Shown here: positions 45,619 through 54,799 of the stretch, piece after piece
How positions within the stretch are numbered: the first letter of the stretch is position 1
How the letters are laid out: every line of letters starts with the position of its first letter
From: Paragemmobacter ruber
Lineage (GTDB): Bacteria; Pseudomonadota; Alphaproteobacteria; Rhodobacterales; Rhodobacteraceae
Direction of reading: 5' to 3'
DNA: 64,000 bases
Assembly (NCBI RefSeq): GCF_009908315.1
Contig: NZ_JAAATW010000001.1
Span: forward strand, 1,488,001-1,552,000
Translations under genes and position numbers: made by a program
The notes under the pieces: generated by a model
What the model saw: only the letters and a program-made list of their open reading frames with translations
What the model was told of the DNA's origin: nothing
Databases searched by the model: none

Positions 45619-45969
45619 GTGGATATACTCGCTGATATCCTGCTTGCTGCGGGGGCCTTGGGTGCCGGGCTCTATTGCCATATCCTCTCCGGTCGGCTGA
45701 AGCGTTTCAACACGCTGGAGCATGGCATGGGCGGCGCAATCGCCGTTCTTTCCCAACAGGTTGATGAAATGACCCGCGCCTTGGAACAGGCGCGCGGTGC
45801 GGCCATCGGATCGTCCGACAGGCTGTCCGAACTTGTGGATCGGGCCGAGGCGGCCGGCGCCAGGATCGATCTTCTGCTCTCTTCACTGCACGACTTGCCC
45901 GACGCGGATGAAAACGCGCGTCGCGTGCGGTTCGTGCGCCGTCGACGTGAGATGGAGGCCGCCGAATGA
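45619..45969 (+). CDS. DUF6468-type flagellar protein
   Basis: A 116-residue protein with an N-terminal membrane segment (about 5-22) and a helical cytosolic part rich in predicted coiled coil (about 40-90), ending in a basic-acidic tail. It matches, as I recall it, the DUF6468 proteins found next to fliL and motE in alphaproteobacterial flagellar clusters. Function unknown. The start is GTG, 11 bases after fliL, and the stop overlaps the next gene. Confidence 0.65.
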   Translation: MDILADILLAAGALGAGLYCHILSGRLKRFNTLEHGMGGAIAVLSQQVDEMTRALEQARGAAIGSSDRLSELVDRAEAAGARIDLLLSSLHDLPDADENARRVRFVRRRREMEAAE

Positions 45970-46517
45970 TGCGGTTTCCGCGCCTGACCTTCACCCTCAT
46001 TGCCGTCCTCCTTGCCGCATCCGGCGCACTTCGGATCGGCTTTGGCGTGGGCACGGCCCTGGCCCGCGCGCCTGAGGAGGCAGAGGTTGCCAGTCCCGCC
46101 GAATGTCCGGCGCCGCCTGTAGCCCTGGCGCAGGCGCTGTCAGATCGTGAGGCGCGCCTGTCGCAGCGCGAAGATGCGCTGGAAGAGCGTCTTGCTGCAC
46201 TCGACCTCGCCGAGGCGGCGATAGAAACGCGTCTGCAAGAGCTGCGGCAGGCCGAGGCGGACCTGGACCGTGTGGTCACGCTGTCCGACGGCGCGGCCGA
46301 GCAGGATCTGACCCGCCTCACCGCCGTCTACGAGGCGATGAAACCAGCCGATACCGCCCGTCTCCTTTCGGCAATGCCGGTTGAATTTGCTGCCGGCTTT
46401 CTCGGCCGGATGCGCCCCGAGGCGGCGGCCGCCGCCCTTGCCGGTATGGAGCCTGACACGGCCTTCGCCATCACGGCCCTGATTGCCGGGCGCAACGCCC
46501 TGGCACCGACCGAATGA
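45966..46517 (+). CDS. MotE-like flagellar chaperone
   Basis: A 183-residue protein: signal or anchor (about 1-33), coiled coil (about 58-108, with SQREDALEERLAALDLAEAA), then an MgtE_N-like helical domain (about 112-175, YEAMKPADTARLLSAMPVEF and FLGRMRPEAAAAAL). This is the MotE architecture; rhizobial MotE is a periplasmic chaperone for MotC and motor function. Direct linkage to motA supports a stator role. Met2 is an equally good start. Confidence 0.78.
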   Translation: MMRFPRLTFTLIAVLLAASGALRIGFGVGTALARAPEEAEVASPAECPAPPVALAQALSDREARLSQREDALEERLAALDLAEAAIETRLQELRQAEADLDRVVTLSDGAAEQDLTRLTAVYEAMKPADTARLLSAMPVEFAAGFLGRMRPEAAAAALAGMEPDTAFAITALIAGRNALAPTE

Positions 46518-46530
46518 AAGGACCCACACC

Positions 46531-47400
46531 GTGTTCGGCATCATCGGTATCGCAGTGATCATCATCATGGTCTTCGGTGGCTACATGGCCGCGGGGGGCA
46601 AGATGGGAATCATCCTGAAGGCGCTTCCGTTCGAAATGGCGATGATTGGTGGGGCCGCCGTCGGGGCATTCCTCTTGTCCAACGACAAGGCGACGGTGAA
46701 GCACACCCTTCACGATATCCCGAAGGTTTTCCGCGGCGCCAAATGGCAGCCGGACGACTATCGCGATCTGCTGTGCCTTCTGTTTGAACTCCTGCGCCTG
46801 TCACGGGAAAACCCCGTTGCCCTGGAAGAGCATATCGAGGCTCCGGATAACTCCGCGATCTTCGCCCGTTACCCTCGCATCCGCGATGACCACGATGCTT
46901 CCGAACTCATCTGCGATACGTTGCGGGCGCGCACCATGAATTATGACGACCCCCATCAGGTCGAAGAGGTGCTGGACAAGCGCATGGAGGCGGCGCTTCA
47001 CCACGCGCAACATTCCAGCCATGCGCTTCAGGCGACGGCGGATGCGTTGCCGGCCCTCGGGATCGTTGCTGCGGTTCTGGGCGTTATCAAGACGATGGGT
47101 TCGATTGACCAACCTCCCGAAGTGCTTGGAAAAATGATCGGCGGTGCACTTGTCGGCACATTCCTCGGCGTGTTCCTCGCCTACGGTATTGTCGGGCCCT
47201 TTGCTTCTCGTCTCAAGGCCGTTGCAGATGAAGAGGCCCAGTTCTACCGACTGATCCGCGAGGTACTTGTCGCCAGCCTGCACAATCATCCTCCGACCTT
47301 GTGCATCGAAGTGGGCCGTCAGAATACGCCACACCCGGTGCGCCCCCGCTTCGGCGATCTCGAGCAGGCCTTGCGCGCCCTCAAGGCAGAGGCCGCCTGA
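46531..47400 (+). CDS. motA: Flagellar motor stator protein MotA
   Basis: A 289-residue stator subunit with four membrane segments (about 1-20, 30-50, 170-192 and 200-222). The family proline/glycine motifs occur in ATADALPALGIVAAVLGVIKTMG (segment three) and GGALVGTFLGVFLAYGIVGPF (segment four). The cytosolic loop (about 60-160) has charged residues for contact with FliG. The GTG start follows AAAGGA. MotB is encoded 10 kb upstream in another operon; the two must assemble as a 5:2 complex. Confidence 0.93.
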   Translation: MFGIIGIAVIIIMVFGGYMAAGGKMGIILKALPFEMAMIGGAAVGAFLLSNDKATVKHTLHDIPKVFRGAKWQPDDYRDLLCLLFELLRLSRENPVALEEHIEAPDNSAIFARYPRIRDDHDASELICDTLRARTMNYDDPHQVEEVLDKRMEAALHHAQHSSHALQATADALPALGIVAAVLGVIKTMGSIDQPPEVLGKMIGGALVGTFLGVFLAYGIVGPFASRLKAVADEEAQFYRLIREVLVASLHNHPPTLCIEVGRQNTPHPVRPRFGDLEQALRALKAEAA

Positions 47401-47402
47401 AG

Positions 47403-49376
47403 ATGCGTTTCCTGCTTGCTATCTTGGTCATCTTTACTCTGCGACCGGCTGTCGCGCAGACGGTCGCCGTGACGACCGGCGACCATGCAAGCTTTACGCG
47501 CTTGGTTCTCACGCTTCCGGCCGCAACGGATTGGACGCTTGGCCGTACGCAGGATGGTTACATCTTTCGGGTCGCCGGCGCGCAGCCCGGCTATGACCTA
47601 AGTCAGGTATTTCAGCGGATTTCCCGCGCCCGCCTGTCTGCAATCTGGGCTGATCCAGAGGATGGAAGCCTGCGACTGGGCGTGGGCTGCCCATGCCATG
47701 CACTTCCCTTCGAGTTTCGCCCGGGTACCGTTGTGATTGATCTGAAGGATGGTCCACCACCGCCCGGATCTTCCTTCGAGCTCACCCTTGACGGAGAGGC
47801 CCTTGCCGCCTTGACACCGAAAACTCCACCACGGCCAAAACCGCGCGCGACGCAGATCCCCTCCCCCTTCGTCTGGCACCGCCTTGCGCTTGAAGCGGCC
47901 CGCCCGGGCGAACCGATCGCACCCGCACCCGCGCCGAAAGCGCCTGACCCGGCCCTGCTCGCGCTGCGGGAAGACCTTTTGATGGAATTCAGCCGCTCTG
48001 CCGCCGAGGGCTTGATTGATCCCGCGCGTCCCTCACAGGGAAATCCCCCGTCTCGGATGCGGTCCGCATCCGTACCTATCAACCTGCGTCTCGGCGAACC
48101 TCTGGACGCGCGAACAGGCCTGGCTCTTCCGCGCAGCATGGCCGCACAGGGGCAGACCTGTCCGGACGACCAAAGCCTTGCCCTCGCGGAATGGGGCGAC
48201 GGGCGCCCGATCCCGGTCCAGATGGCAGAAGCCATGGCCGATCTTACGGGTGAGTTTGACGAGCCGGATCCCGCTGCGGTTTCGCGCGCGGTCCGCTTCC
48301 TGCTGCATGTCGGCTTCGGGGCGGAGGCCGCTGCCTTGCTCAAGGCATTGCCCGTGGATCACCCCGATGCGTCTTTATGGCAGTCACTCGCCCGTCTGGT
48401 GGATGGCGATGAAGATCCGAATGGCGCCTTTCGCGCTCTCGCCGCCTGCGACAGTCCTGCCGCGCTCTGGGCGGCTTTGGCAGACCGGTCGCTGTCTGCG
48501 GCTGACATCAATACCACGGCCCTGCTCCGGGCGTTTTCGGCCTTACCTCCGCAGCTGCGTCAGTCGCTCGGTCCCGATCTCGCTGAAAGCTTTCTTCAAA
48601 AGGGTGATCGCAACACCGCAACTGCCCTGCATGACGCGCTTTCCCGTCTGCCCGGACTACAGGATCCGCGCAGCAGGATCCTTGCCTCGCGCATCGCCTC
48701 TGCCTATGGCGCTACACCCGACGCGACAGAAGCGCTGCAAGCGGTTCTCGAAGATCCCGGCCCGGCGCAGCTAGAGGCGCTTGTCACCTTGGTCGAACTG
48801 CATGCCGCTGAAGGTCGCCCTCTTGATCCAGCGCAGGCCGATGCCTTGGCGGCGTTCCTATCCCAGGCTGCGTCTACACCGATGCAGTCCGATGTCGCGC
48901 GGGCACATGTTCTTGCGCTTGCCCTGACAGACCGGTTCGATGCCGCTTTCAGCGCTTTGCCGCAGGCTCCGGATGCAACGGCGGATCTGTGGCGCCTCTT
49001 GTCCCTCGGCTCGGACAGCGCGCTGTTGCATCACGCCATCGGTTCGCAAGGTGACGGCGTTCCCCCTGCCGTGCGAGAGGTGATTGCCACCCGTCTGCAC
49101 GATCTGGGTTTTCCTGAAGAGGCCGCCGCATGGATGCCCGGTCGTCAAGCAGACACGCCCCCTGCTTCAACGACCGAGCAAAGCGCAATACTTGCCCGAG
49201 ATTGGGGTGCCTTGGACGAAGCGGCGCCGGCGCCATGGCAATCCCTTGCCGCGCAGCTTGACCCGATACCACCCACGGATGCCCAACCGCTCGCCCGCGG
49301 CCGCGCCCTCACGGCCTCCAGCGCAGAGACCCGCGCCGCAATTTCGGCCTTGTTAGACACAGTTCCTGCGCCCTGA
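47403..49376 (+). CDS. Secreted AMIN-like/helical-repeat protein, flagellar cluster
   Basis: A 657-residue exported protein (signal about 1-18, cut near AVAQ). Residues 19-116 form a beta-rich unit (GDHASFTRLVLTLPAATDW, DGYIFRV, GTVVIDLKDG) resembling AMIN domains, which bind peptidoglycan or localise periplasmic proteins, with an odd CPC pair at C96/C98. A proline-rich linker (about 116-180) leads to a long helical region (about 290-650) suggestive of TPR-like repeats. It begins 2 bases after motA, so it may be a periplasmic motor or assembly scaffold, analogous in place to rhizobial MotC. No named family recognised. Confidence 0.68.
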   Translation: MRFLLAILVIFTLRPAVAQTVAVTTGDHASFTRLVLTLPAATDWTLGRTQDGYIFRVAGAQPGYDLSQVFQRISRARLSAIWADPEDGSLRLGVGCPCHALPFEFRPGTVVIDLKDGPPPPGSSFELTLDGEALAALTPKTPPRPKPRATQIPSPFVWHRLALEAARPGEPIAPAPAPKAPDPALLALREDLLMEFSRSAAEGLIDPARPSQGNPPSRMRSASVPINLRLGEPLDARTGLALPRSMAAQGQTCPDDQSLALAEWGDGRPIPVQMAEAMADLTGEFDEPDPAAVSRAVRFLLHVGFGAEAAALLKALPVDHPDASLWQSLARLVDGDEDPNGAFRALAACDSPAALWAALADRSLSAADINTTALLRAFSALPPQLRQSLGPDLAESFLQKGDRNTATALHDALSRLPGLQDPRSRILASRIASAYGATPDATEALQAVLEDPGPAQLEALVTLVELHAAEGRPLDPAQADALAAFLSQAASTPMQSDVARAHVLALALTDRFDAAFSALPQAPDATADLWRLLSLGSDSALLHHAIGSQGDGVPPAVREVIATRLHDLGFPEEAAAWMPGRQADTPPASTTEQSAILARDWGALDEAAPAPWQSLAAQLDPIPPTDAQPLARGRALTASSAETRAAISALLDTVPAP

Positions 49377-49479
49377 GACCTGACCTGCTGCTTTCCGCAC
49401 GTTGACCCTTCGGAAAGAAGTTTGGGCTACGCCTGACGCCAACACGCCCTCTGCGCCCCCGAATCGGAGCATTCATCCT

Positions 49480-50139
49480 GTGAAACAGGTGGCCTCATTC
49501 CTGCTGCTGATCATGATCTGTTCCCCCGTCATGGCGCGGACGGAGTGTGACCTGGCAGCACATCACGCCGCAGCAGAGACGGGCGTTTCCGTAGATCTGT
49601 TGATGGCCATCACCCGAACCGAAACACAGCATCGCGGCGCGTCCTGGCCCTGGACATTGAATCATCAGGGAGAGGGCTACTGGTTCGAAACAAAGGATCA
49701 GGCAACCACTGCGGCAGAGTCTGTCCTGTCCGCCGGCGATCATATTGATCTTGGCTGTTTCCAGATCAACACCCGCTGGCATCTGAACGAGTTTGCATCC
49801 GTCGCAGCCATGCTCGACCCTGTCGAGAATGCCCTTTACGCGGCGCGCTATCTTCAGTCGCTACATTCAGAAACCGGGGATTGGGATCTCGCGGTGGCCG
49901 CCTACCATTCGCGCGATGCGGTGCGGGGCGCAGCATATCTTGATCGGGTCCGCGCCGCTCACAAAGTGCTACAACACGGAGACGCGCCCAACGATTGGGC
50001 ACCCGCAACCGATCCAGATCAAGCCCCGCTTCGCAACCGCCGGAACAGGTTTCCCCTGCTGCTTGCGGGTGATCCGGCAAGTCCGAGCACCATCGTGCCA
50101 ACACTGTCGGGCAGGACGCCCCTCGTGGGTTCGCCCTGA
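49480..50139 (+). CDS. Flagellar lytic transglycosylase (SltF-like)
   Basis: A 219-residue exported SLT-fold protein. A GTG start gives a good signal peptide (VKQVASFLLLIMICSPVMA). The catalytic glutamate is probably E35-37 region in MAITRTETQHRG; the substrate cleft segment GCFQINTRWH and AARYLQSLHSETGDWDLAVAAYHS are typical of soluble lytic transglycosylases. In Rhodobacter, SltF opens peptidoglycan for rod growth because FlgJ lacks a muramidase domain; the short flgJ here (63585-63851) fits that division. It overlaps the flhA start by one base. Confidence 0.82.
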   Translation: MKQVASFLLLIMICSPVMARTECDLAAHHAAAETGVSVDLLMAITRTETQHRGASWPWTLNHQGEGYWFETKDQATTAAESVLSAGDHIDLGCFQINTRWHLNEFASVAAMLDPVENALYAARYLQSLHSETGDWDLAVAAYHSRDAVRGAAYLDRVRAAHKVLQHGDAPNDWAPATDPDQAPLRNRRNRFPLLLAGDPASPSTIVPTLSGRTPLVGSP

Positions 50140-52217
50140 TGTTGCAGCGTATGTCCCTACCCGCGCGACTGCGCGTTCAGCCCACGGTCATCCTTGCGCT
50201 CGCGCTCATGACCGTGATTGCCATGATGGTGCTTCCCGTGCCTGCTTGGCTTTTGGATATCGGGCTCGCCTTGTCCTTCGCGCTTGCGATCCTGATGCTC
50301 ACGGTGGCGCTGTTCATCGAACGCCCGCTCGATTTCTCTGCATTCCCGACGATCCTGCTTGCCTCGCTGCTGCTGCGACTTGCACTGAATGTCGCTTCGA
50401 CGAAACTGATCATCTCGCAAGGGCACACCGGTACCGATGCCGCCGGTCACGTGATCGAAGCCTTCGCCGAATTCGTGATGGGCGGCGATCTGGTGCTTGG
50501 CCTCGTTATCTTTGTCGTGATCCTGATCGTTAACTTTCTTGTGATCACAAAGGGCGCGGGCCGCATGGCCGAAGTGGGTGCGCGGTTTGCGTTGGATGGG
50601 TTGCCAGGGCGGCAACTGGCCATTGATGCGGATGTCGCCGCGGGCGCGATTGATCACGCCGAGGCGAAACTCCGGCGCGAACGTGAACTTGCGGAAACGA
50701 GCTTCTTTGGCTCGCTTGATGGGGCTTCAAAGTTCGTAAAGGGCGATGCCATCGCCGGCCTTGTGATTACGGCAATCAATCTGATCGTCGGCCTTTGTGT
50801 CGGGGTATTCGGGCATGATCTTCCTTTCGGTCAGGCGCTCGAGACCTATACCATCCTGACCGTGGGCGACGGCCTGGTCACCCAGATACCCGCGGTGATC
50901 ATCTCGGTTGCCGCCGCGTTGCTCATGGCGCGGGGTGGTGGAACCGGGGCGGCGGATGTTGCCTTCTTCGCCCAGCTCAGCCGTTATCCGGCGGCCTTGC
51001 TTACGGTTGCTGGCCTTCTTGCGGCCTTTGCCCTCGTGCCCGGTCTTCCCATCATCCCATTTCTGACTGGTGCAATCCTCATCGGCTACATGGGCTGGCG
51101 TCGCTTGAACCTTCCCCCGCCGACGATCGTTGAACCGGTTCCTGCCGGTCCTCCGCCGCCGCGCCCGATGGGTGACATGTTGGATTTCGACGAAATCCAC
51201 GTCGAGTTTGCCTCTGACCTTGTTGCCATGGCGCTCGACCCTGCAACCGGTCTGGACCGGCGCGTCGGCAACATGCGCAATCACATCGCGACCGGTTTCG
51301 GCTTCATCCTGCCCGAGATCCGGCTCACCGATGAGCCGAGCCTTGCTGCGGGACAGTATCGCATCAGGATCCAGGGGGTGGAGCGTGTGCGCGATCGTCT
51401 CATGGCGGATCGCGTGCTGGTGCTTCTCGTCGATGGTGTGCCTGCTCCCCCGGGGGTCGATGTGCGTGAACCGGTTTTCGGCGCTCCGGCACGTTGGATC
51501 ATGCCGGACGCGCAGGAAACGGCGGCCCTCTCCGGCCTGACAACCGTTTCACCCGCAGAGGTCCTGTCGACACATCTGCTGGAAACCATCCGTGCCAATC
51601 TGTCCCGCCTCCTTTCGCTGCGCGGATTGCGCCGCCTGCTGGATGAGTTCGCCAATGTCTCTGATCCCGCGCGTGCGCAGATGAACCGCCGTCTGCTGGA
51701 TGAAATGATACCGGAGAAAGTCGCTCCAGAAACGCTGTTGGCAACGCTGCGTCTCTTGCTGGACGAGCGGGTTTCGATCCGCAACCTGCCCCTGATCCTC
51801 GAAGCTATTGCCGAAGCGCGATCCCTGCCATCGGCAGAGGCGATCTGCGACCATGTGCGACAGCGTCTCGGTTTTCAGATCACGGCCGAACTGCGACGTG
51901 ATGACGGAACCATTCCATTGATCCAGCTTGCGCCGGAATGGGAAAGAACCTTCACGCAATACCAGTTGGATCAGGGCCCCGTGGCGGGAGACGTGGCTCT
52001 GCCACCCGACATGTTCTCGCGGCTGGCCAATGCAATTGCCGAACGGCTCGGCAAGGTGACGGAAGCGGGAACCCAACCCGCCCTCGTCACCTCTGCGCGG
52101 CGCCGCCGGTTCTTGCGAAACGTCCTTGCCGCAAAAGGCGTATCGGCACCGGTTCTGTCTTACGAAGAGATCGGTCTTGAGGCACGCCCCGCCATTCTTG
52201 GCCAGGTCCCTGCATGA
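50139..52217 (+). CDS. flhA: Flagellar export gate protein FlhA
   Basis: A 692-residue export-gate subunit. The N-terminal half has eight membrane segments with the FHIPEP-type region FVVILIVNFLVITKGAGRMAEVGARFALDG (about 122-150) and the proton-pathway segment ALDGLPGRQLAIDADVAAGAID. The C-terminal cytosolic domain (about 340-692) is the docking platform for chaperone-substrate complexes. It ends with an ATGA overlap into fliR. Confidence 0.96.
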   Translation: MLQRMSLPARLRVQPTVILALALMTVIAMMVLPVPAWLLDIGLALSFALAILMLTVALFIERPLDFSAFPTILLASLLLRLALNVASTKLIISQGHTGTDAAGHVIEAFAEFVMGGDLVLGLVIFVVILIVNFLVITKGAGRMAEVGARFALDGLPGRQLAIDADVAAGAIDHAEAKLRRERELAETSFFGSLDGASKFVKGDAIAGLVITAINLIVGLCVGVFGHDLPFGQALETYTILTVGDGLVTQIPAVIISVAAALLMARGGGTGAADVAFFAQLSRYPAALLTVAGLLAAFALVPGLPIIPFLTGAILIGYMGWRRLNLPPPTIVEPVPAGPPPPRPMGDMLDFDEIHVEFASDLVAMALDPATGLDRRVGNMRNHIATGFGFILPEIRLTDEPSLAAGQYRIRIQGVERVRDRLMADRVLVLLVDGVPAPPGVDVREPVFGAPARWIMPDAQETAALSGLTTVSPAEVLSTHLLETIRANLSRLLSLRGLRRLLDEFANVSDPARAQMNRRLLDEMIPEKVAPETLLATLRLLLDERVSIRNLPLILEAIAEARSLPSAEAICDHVRQRLGFQITAELRRDDGTIPLIQLAPEWERTFTQYQLDQGPVAGDVALPPDMFSRLANAIAERLGKVTEAGTQPALVTSARRRRFLRNVLAAKGVSAPVLSYEEIGLEARPAILGQVPA

Positions 52218-52975
52218 TAGAACTGGCAACCCTCTTCGTCGAACAGGTCCAGGCCCTGCTCCGCCCGGCCACACTGGTCTTTCTACGGGTTGGCGCCGCA
52301 GTGGCGATCCTTCCCGGGTTCGGCGAACAGGCCATCCCGGCGCGCATCCGCCTGGCGGCGGCGCTTGCCTTCACGGCCGTCATCCTGCCCGCCGTTGCTG
52401 GACGATACCGGGGTGACGACATCCTTCTTCCTGCCGCGGCAGAGGTGTCTGCAGGCTTGCTGATCGGCCTGTCGCTTCGCCTCTTGATCCTCGGATTGCA
52501 GACCGCAGCCGCCATTTCCGCACAATCCGCGTCACTATCCCAGTTCTTCGCCAGCGCAGGGTCGGAGCCTCAGCCCGCGCTCGGTATTCTCTTCACGCTT
52601 GCGGCGACCGCTCTCGCGCTTCAGGCCGGATTGCATGTCAAGCTGGCGGCCTACCTGATCCTGTCCTACGATGTTCTTCCAGCCGGTCGCATGGTAGCGG
52701 GCGCGGATGTCATGGCTTGGGGAGTTGGGAACGTCGCCCGCGCAACCGCGCTGGCCTTCTCGCTGGCCCTTCCCTTTGTGATGGCTGCCCTTCTTTGGAA
52801 TGTGGCTTTGGGCGCGGTCAATCGCGCCATGCCGCAACTGATGGTCACCTTCATCGGCGCTCCGGCCCTGTCGATCGGGGCCCTTGCCCTCGCGGCGGTC
52901 ATCACGCCTGTCATCCTTTTCATCTGGCTTCGGGCGCTGGATGCCCAACTCGTCACGCCCTTTGGTACGGGGTGA
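52214..52975 (+). CDS. fliR: Flagellar export gate protein FliR
   Basis: A 253-residue membrane protein with about six hydrophobic segments. The opening RPATLVFLRVGAAVAILPGF with GEQAIPARIRLAAALAFT is typical of FliR, as is the central LGLQTAAAISAQSASLSQFF. It joins FliP and FliQ in the gate. It overlaps flhA by ATGA and ends 3 bases before flhB. Confidence 0.93.
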   Translation: MIELATLFVEQVQALLRPATLVFLRVGAAVAILPGFGEQAIPARIRLAAALAFTAVILPAVAGRYRGDDILLPAAAEVSAGLLIGLSLRLLILGLQTAAAISAQSASLSQFFASAGSEPQPALGILFTLAATALALQAGLHVKLAAYLILSYDVLPAGRMVAGADVMAWGVGNVARATALAFSLALPFVMAALLWNVALGAVNRAMPQLMVTFIGAPALSIGALALAAVITPVILFIWLRALDAQLVTPFGTG

Positions 52976-52978
52976 CAG

Positions 52979-54031
52979 ATGGATGAGGAAAGCGACGACA
53001 AACCGTATGATCCTTCCGAGAAACGGCTTAGCGATCTGCGGGAAAAGGGCCAGATCCCCCGATCTCAGGACCTTCTGACCGCTGCGGCCTATGCCGGCTT
53101 TGTCCTATCCGCCGTTTTCCTTGGTCCAGGCGCACTGCTCTCCATGGCGGAAACCGGTATGCTTTTCCTGGCGCGGCCAGAGTGGGGAAATGCCATCGGC
53201 TCTTCCCTGGCCATGGTGGTGGCCGTTTTGCCTATCGTTCTCGTGCCGGCGCTGCCCGTAGTTGCGGGGCTCGTGATCCTGCGGGGGATCGTCTTCACGC
53301 CAGAAAACCTCGCACCGAAACTGTCCCGGACTGATCCCCTGGCAGCAGCTCGCCAGCGATTTGGACCTGATGGTCTGGTGGAGTTCGCCAAAGGCGCCGT
53401 AAAGCTGGTGCTCGTGGCGGGCCTTCTCGCGTGGTTTCTCAAGGGCGAAGCCGACACGCTCCTCACCGTTCCGTGGCTTGACCCCGGGCAAGGCAGCGCC
53501 CTGATGGCAGGAATGCTCCTCCAGTTCCTCATGCTCATCTGCGCTCTCGCTGCGGTTCTCGGCCTTGTTGATTACCTCTGGCAGGTCTATCGCCACCGTC
53601 AGCGCAACAGGATGTCGCGTCAGGAACTGCTTGACGAACACCGCGAGACGGAGGGTGACCCGCAGGCCCGCGCGGCCCGTCGTCAGCGCGGCCAGGACAT
53701 CGCGATGAATCGCATGCTTGCGGATATTCCCAAGGCGGATGTGATCGTGGTCAATCCGACGCATTATGCCGTGGCACTGAAATGGAACCGGGCAAAGCGG
53801 CAAGCGCCGATCTGTCTCGCCAAAGGGGTGGATCAAACGGCCGCGCGAATCCGCGACATCGCACGCGAACACAACATACCGATCCATTCCGATCCCCCGA
53901 CGGCGCGCGCCTTGTTCGCGACGGTCGAGGTCGGCGATCAGATTCGGCCAGATCATTATCGCGCTGTTGCCGTTGCCATTCGATTTGCTGAGGCCATGCG
54001 CAAGAAACGGGCAAGACGGTGGAGATCATGA
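52979..54031 (+). CDS. flhB: Flagellar export switch protein FlhB
   Basis: A 350-residue export-switch protein: four membrane segments (about 32-52, 80-105, 140-160, 175-200), a charged linker and a cytosolic domain with the self-cleavage motif NPTH at residue 259 (VIVVNPTHYAVAL). Cleavage there changes specificity from rod/hook to filament substrates when FliK measures hook length. The start segment EESDDKPYDPSEKRLSDLRE is typical of the family. Its stop overlaps the next small gene. Confidence 0.95.
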   Translation: MDEESDDKPYDPSEKRLSDLREKGQIPRSQDLLTAAAYAGFVLSAVFLGPGALLSMAETGMLFLARPEWGNAIGSSLAMVVAVLPIVLVPALPVVAGLVILRGIVFTPENLAPKLSRTDPLAAARQRFGPDGLVEFAKGAVKLVLVAGLLAWFLKGEADTLLTVPWLDPGQGSALMAGMLLQFLMLICALAAVLGLVDYLWQVYRHRQRNRMSRQELLDEHRETEGDPQARAARRQRGQDIAMNRMLADIPKADVIVVNPTHYAVALKWNRAKRQAPICLAKGVDQTAARIRDIAREHNIPIHSDPPTARALFATVEVGDQIRPDHYRAVAVAIRFAEAMRKKRARRWRS

Positions 54032-54342
54032 CCATAAGAAATCACCGCCTTTTGCAGGCTGCCGCGTTGGTGCGGGATTTTCGGCTTGGGCAAGTCGCTC
54101 AGGCCCATCGGGCGCTTTTGCTCAGCCGCACCCGCGCCGCGGCGCTTGCCCCTGAACCTGTTTCGGGCGCGGATCCCGCGCTGCACGCGGCTGCCCTTCA
54201 GCATCAGATTTGGGCCGAAGGGCGCCGACGGACGCTGGAATCCATCATGGCGTATCAGGAACAGGTCCTTTCAAACGAAAGGGACCTGGCCGCGCGGGCG
54301 ATTGCCCGTCAGCGCGTAATCGAACGATTATTCATGAAATGA
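54028..54342 (+). CDS. Small helical protein in flagellar operon, unknown
   Basis: A 104-residue, arginine- and alanine-rich, wholly helical protein (MTIRNHRLLQAAALVRDFRL; long helices at about 15-45 and 55-100) with no signal or membrane segment. The layout and position at the end of an export operon resemble FliJ-type export chaperones, but sequence similarity to FliJ is not clear. The start overlaps the flhB stop by ATGA, so co-translation is likely. Confidence 0.6.
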   Translation: MTIRNHRLLQAAALVRDFRLGQVAQAHRALLLSRTRAAALAPEPVSGADPALHAAALQHQIWAEGRRRTLESIMAYQEQVLSNERDLAARAIARQRVIERLFMK

Positions 54343-54347
54343 TGCTG

Positions 54348-54797
54348 TCAGGTATCCTGACGCACAATGTCGCCGATCAGGACATCGGTGACCACCCCAG
54401 GCATCACCACCGATGCTGCTTCGAACAAAGCCATCCGCAGCGGCACAAGGTTCGCTGAATCGGTAAAAGAGCCACGAAATCCGCCGGAGTTTGCATGGTT
54501 GAAGAGAACCTGCAGAAACTCATCCCGCAGTTTCGGCTCGTTCTGATATACCAGTTCGGTCGCACCCTCGCTGACCTCGAGGCTTAAGGAAAGCACTACT
54601 AGGCTGACGACAGCACCGTCTTCAAGCACAGGAACGATGAACTGGTTGGCAAGCTTTGCATATTCTGGCGGTGCCGCAGGTTCTTCCGCGTCTTCCGCAG
54701 TTGTGGCCGTCGCATCTTTACGGAGAAAATAGCCCGCACCGGCCCCAACCCCGAGGCCAAACATTCCAAGCACGACCGGAAGGATGAGCTTTTTCAT
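54348..54797 (-). CDS. Second FliL-like protein
   Basis: A 149-residue protein with an N-terminal membrane segment (about 4-24) and a periplasmic domain whose strand-helix order (FIVPVLEDGAVVSLVVLSLSLEVSEG, then NEPKLRDEFLQVLFNHA and PLRMALFEAASVVMPG) fits the FliL family. It lies 2 bases after flgH and closes the flgB operon. With fliL at 45134, the cluster encodes two FliL-like proteins of low mutual similarity, so they may act at different places in the basal body. Confidence 0.72.
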   Translation of the reverse strand: MKKLILPVVLGMFGLGVGAGAGYFLRKDATATTAEDAEEPAAPPEYAKLANQFIVPVLEDGAVVSLVVLSLSLEVSEGATELVYQNEPKLRDEFLQVLFNHANSGGFRGSFTDSANLVPLRMALFEAASVVMPGVVTDVLIGDIVRQDT

Positions 54798-54799
54798 GA

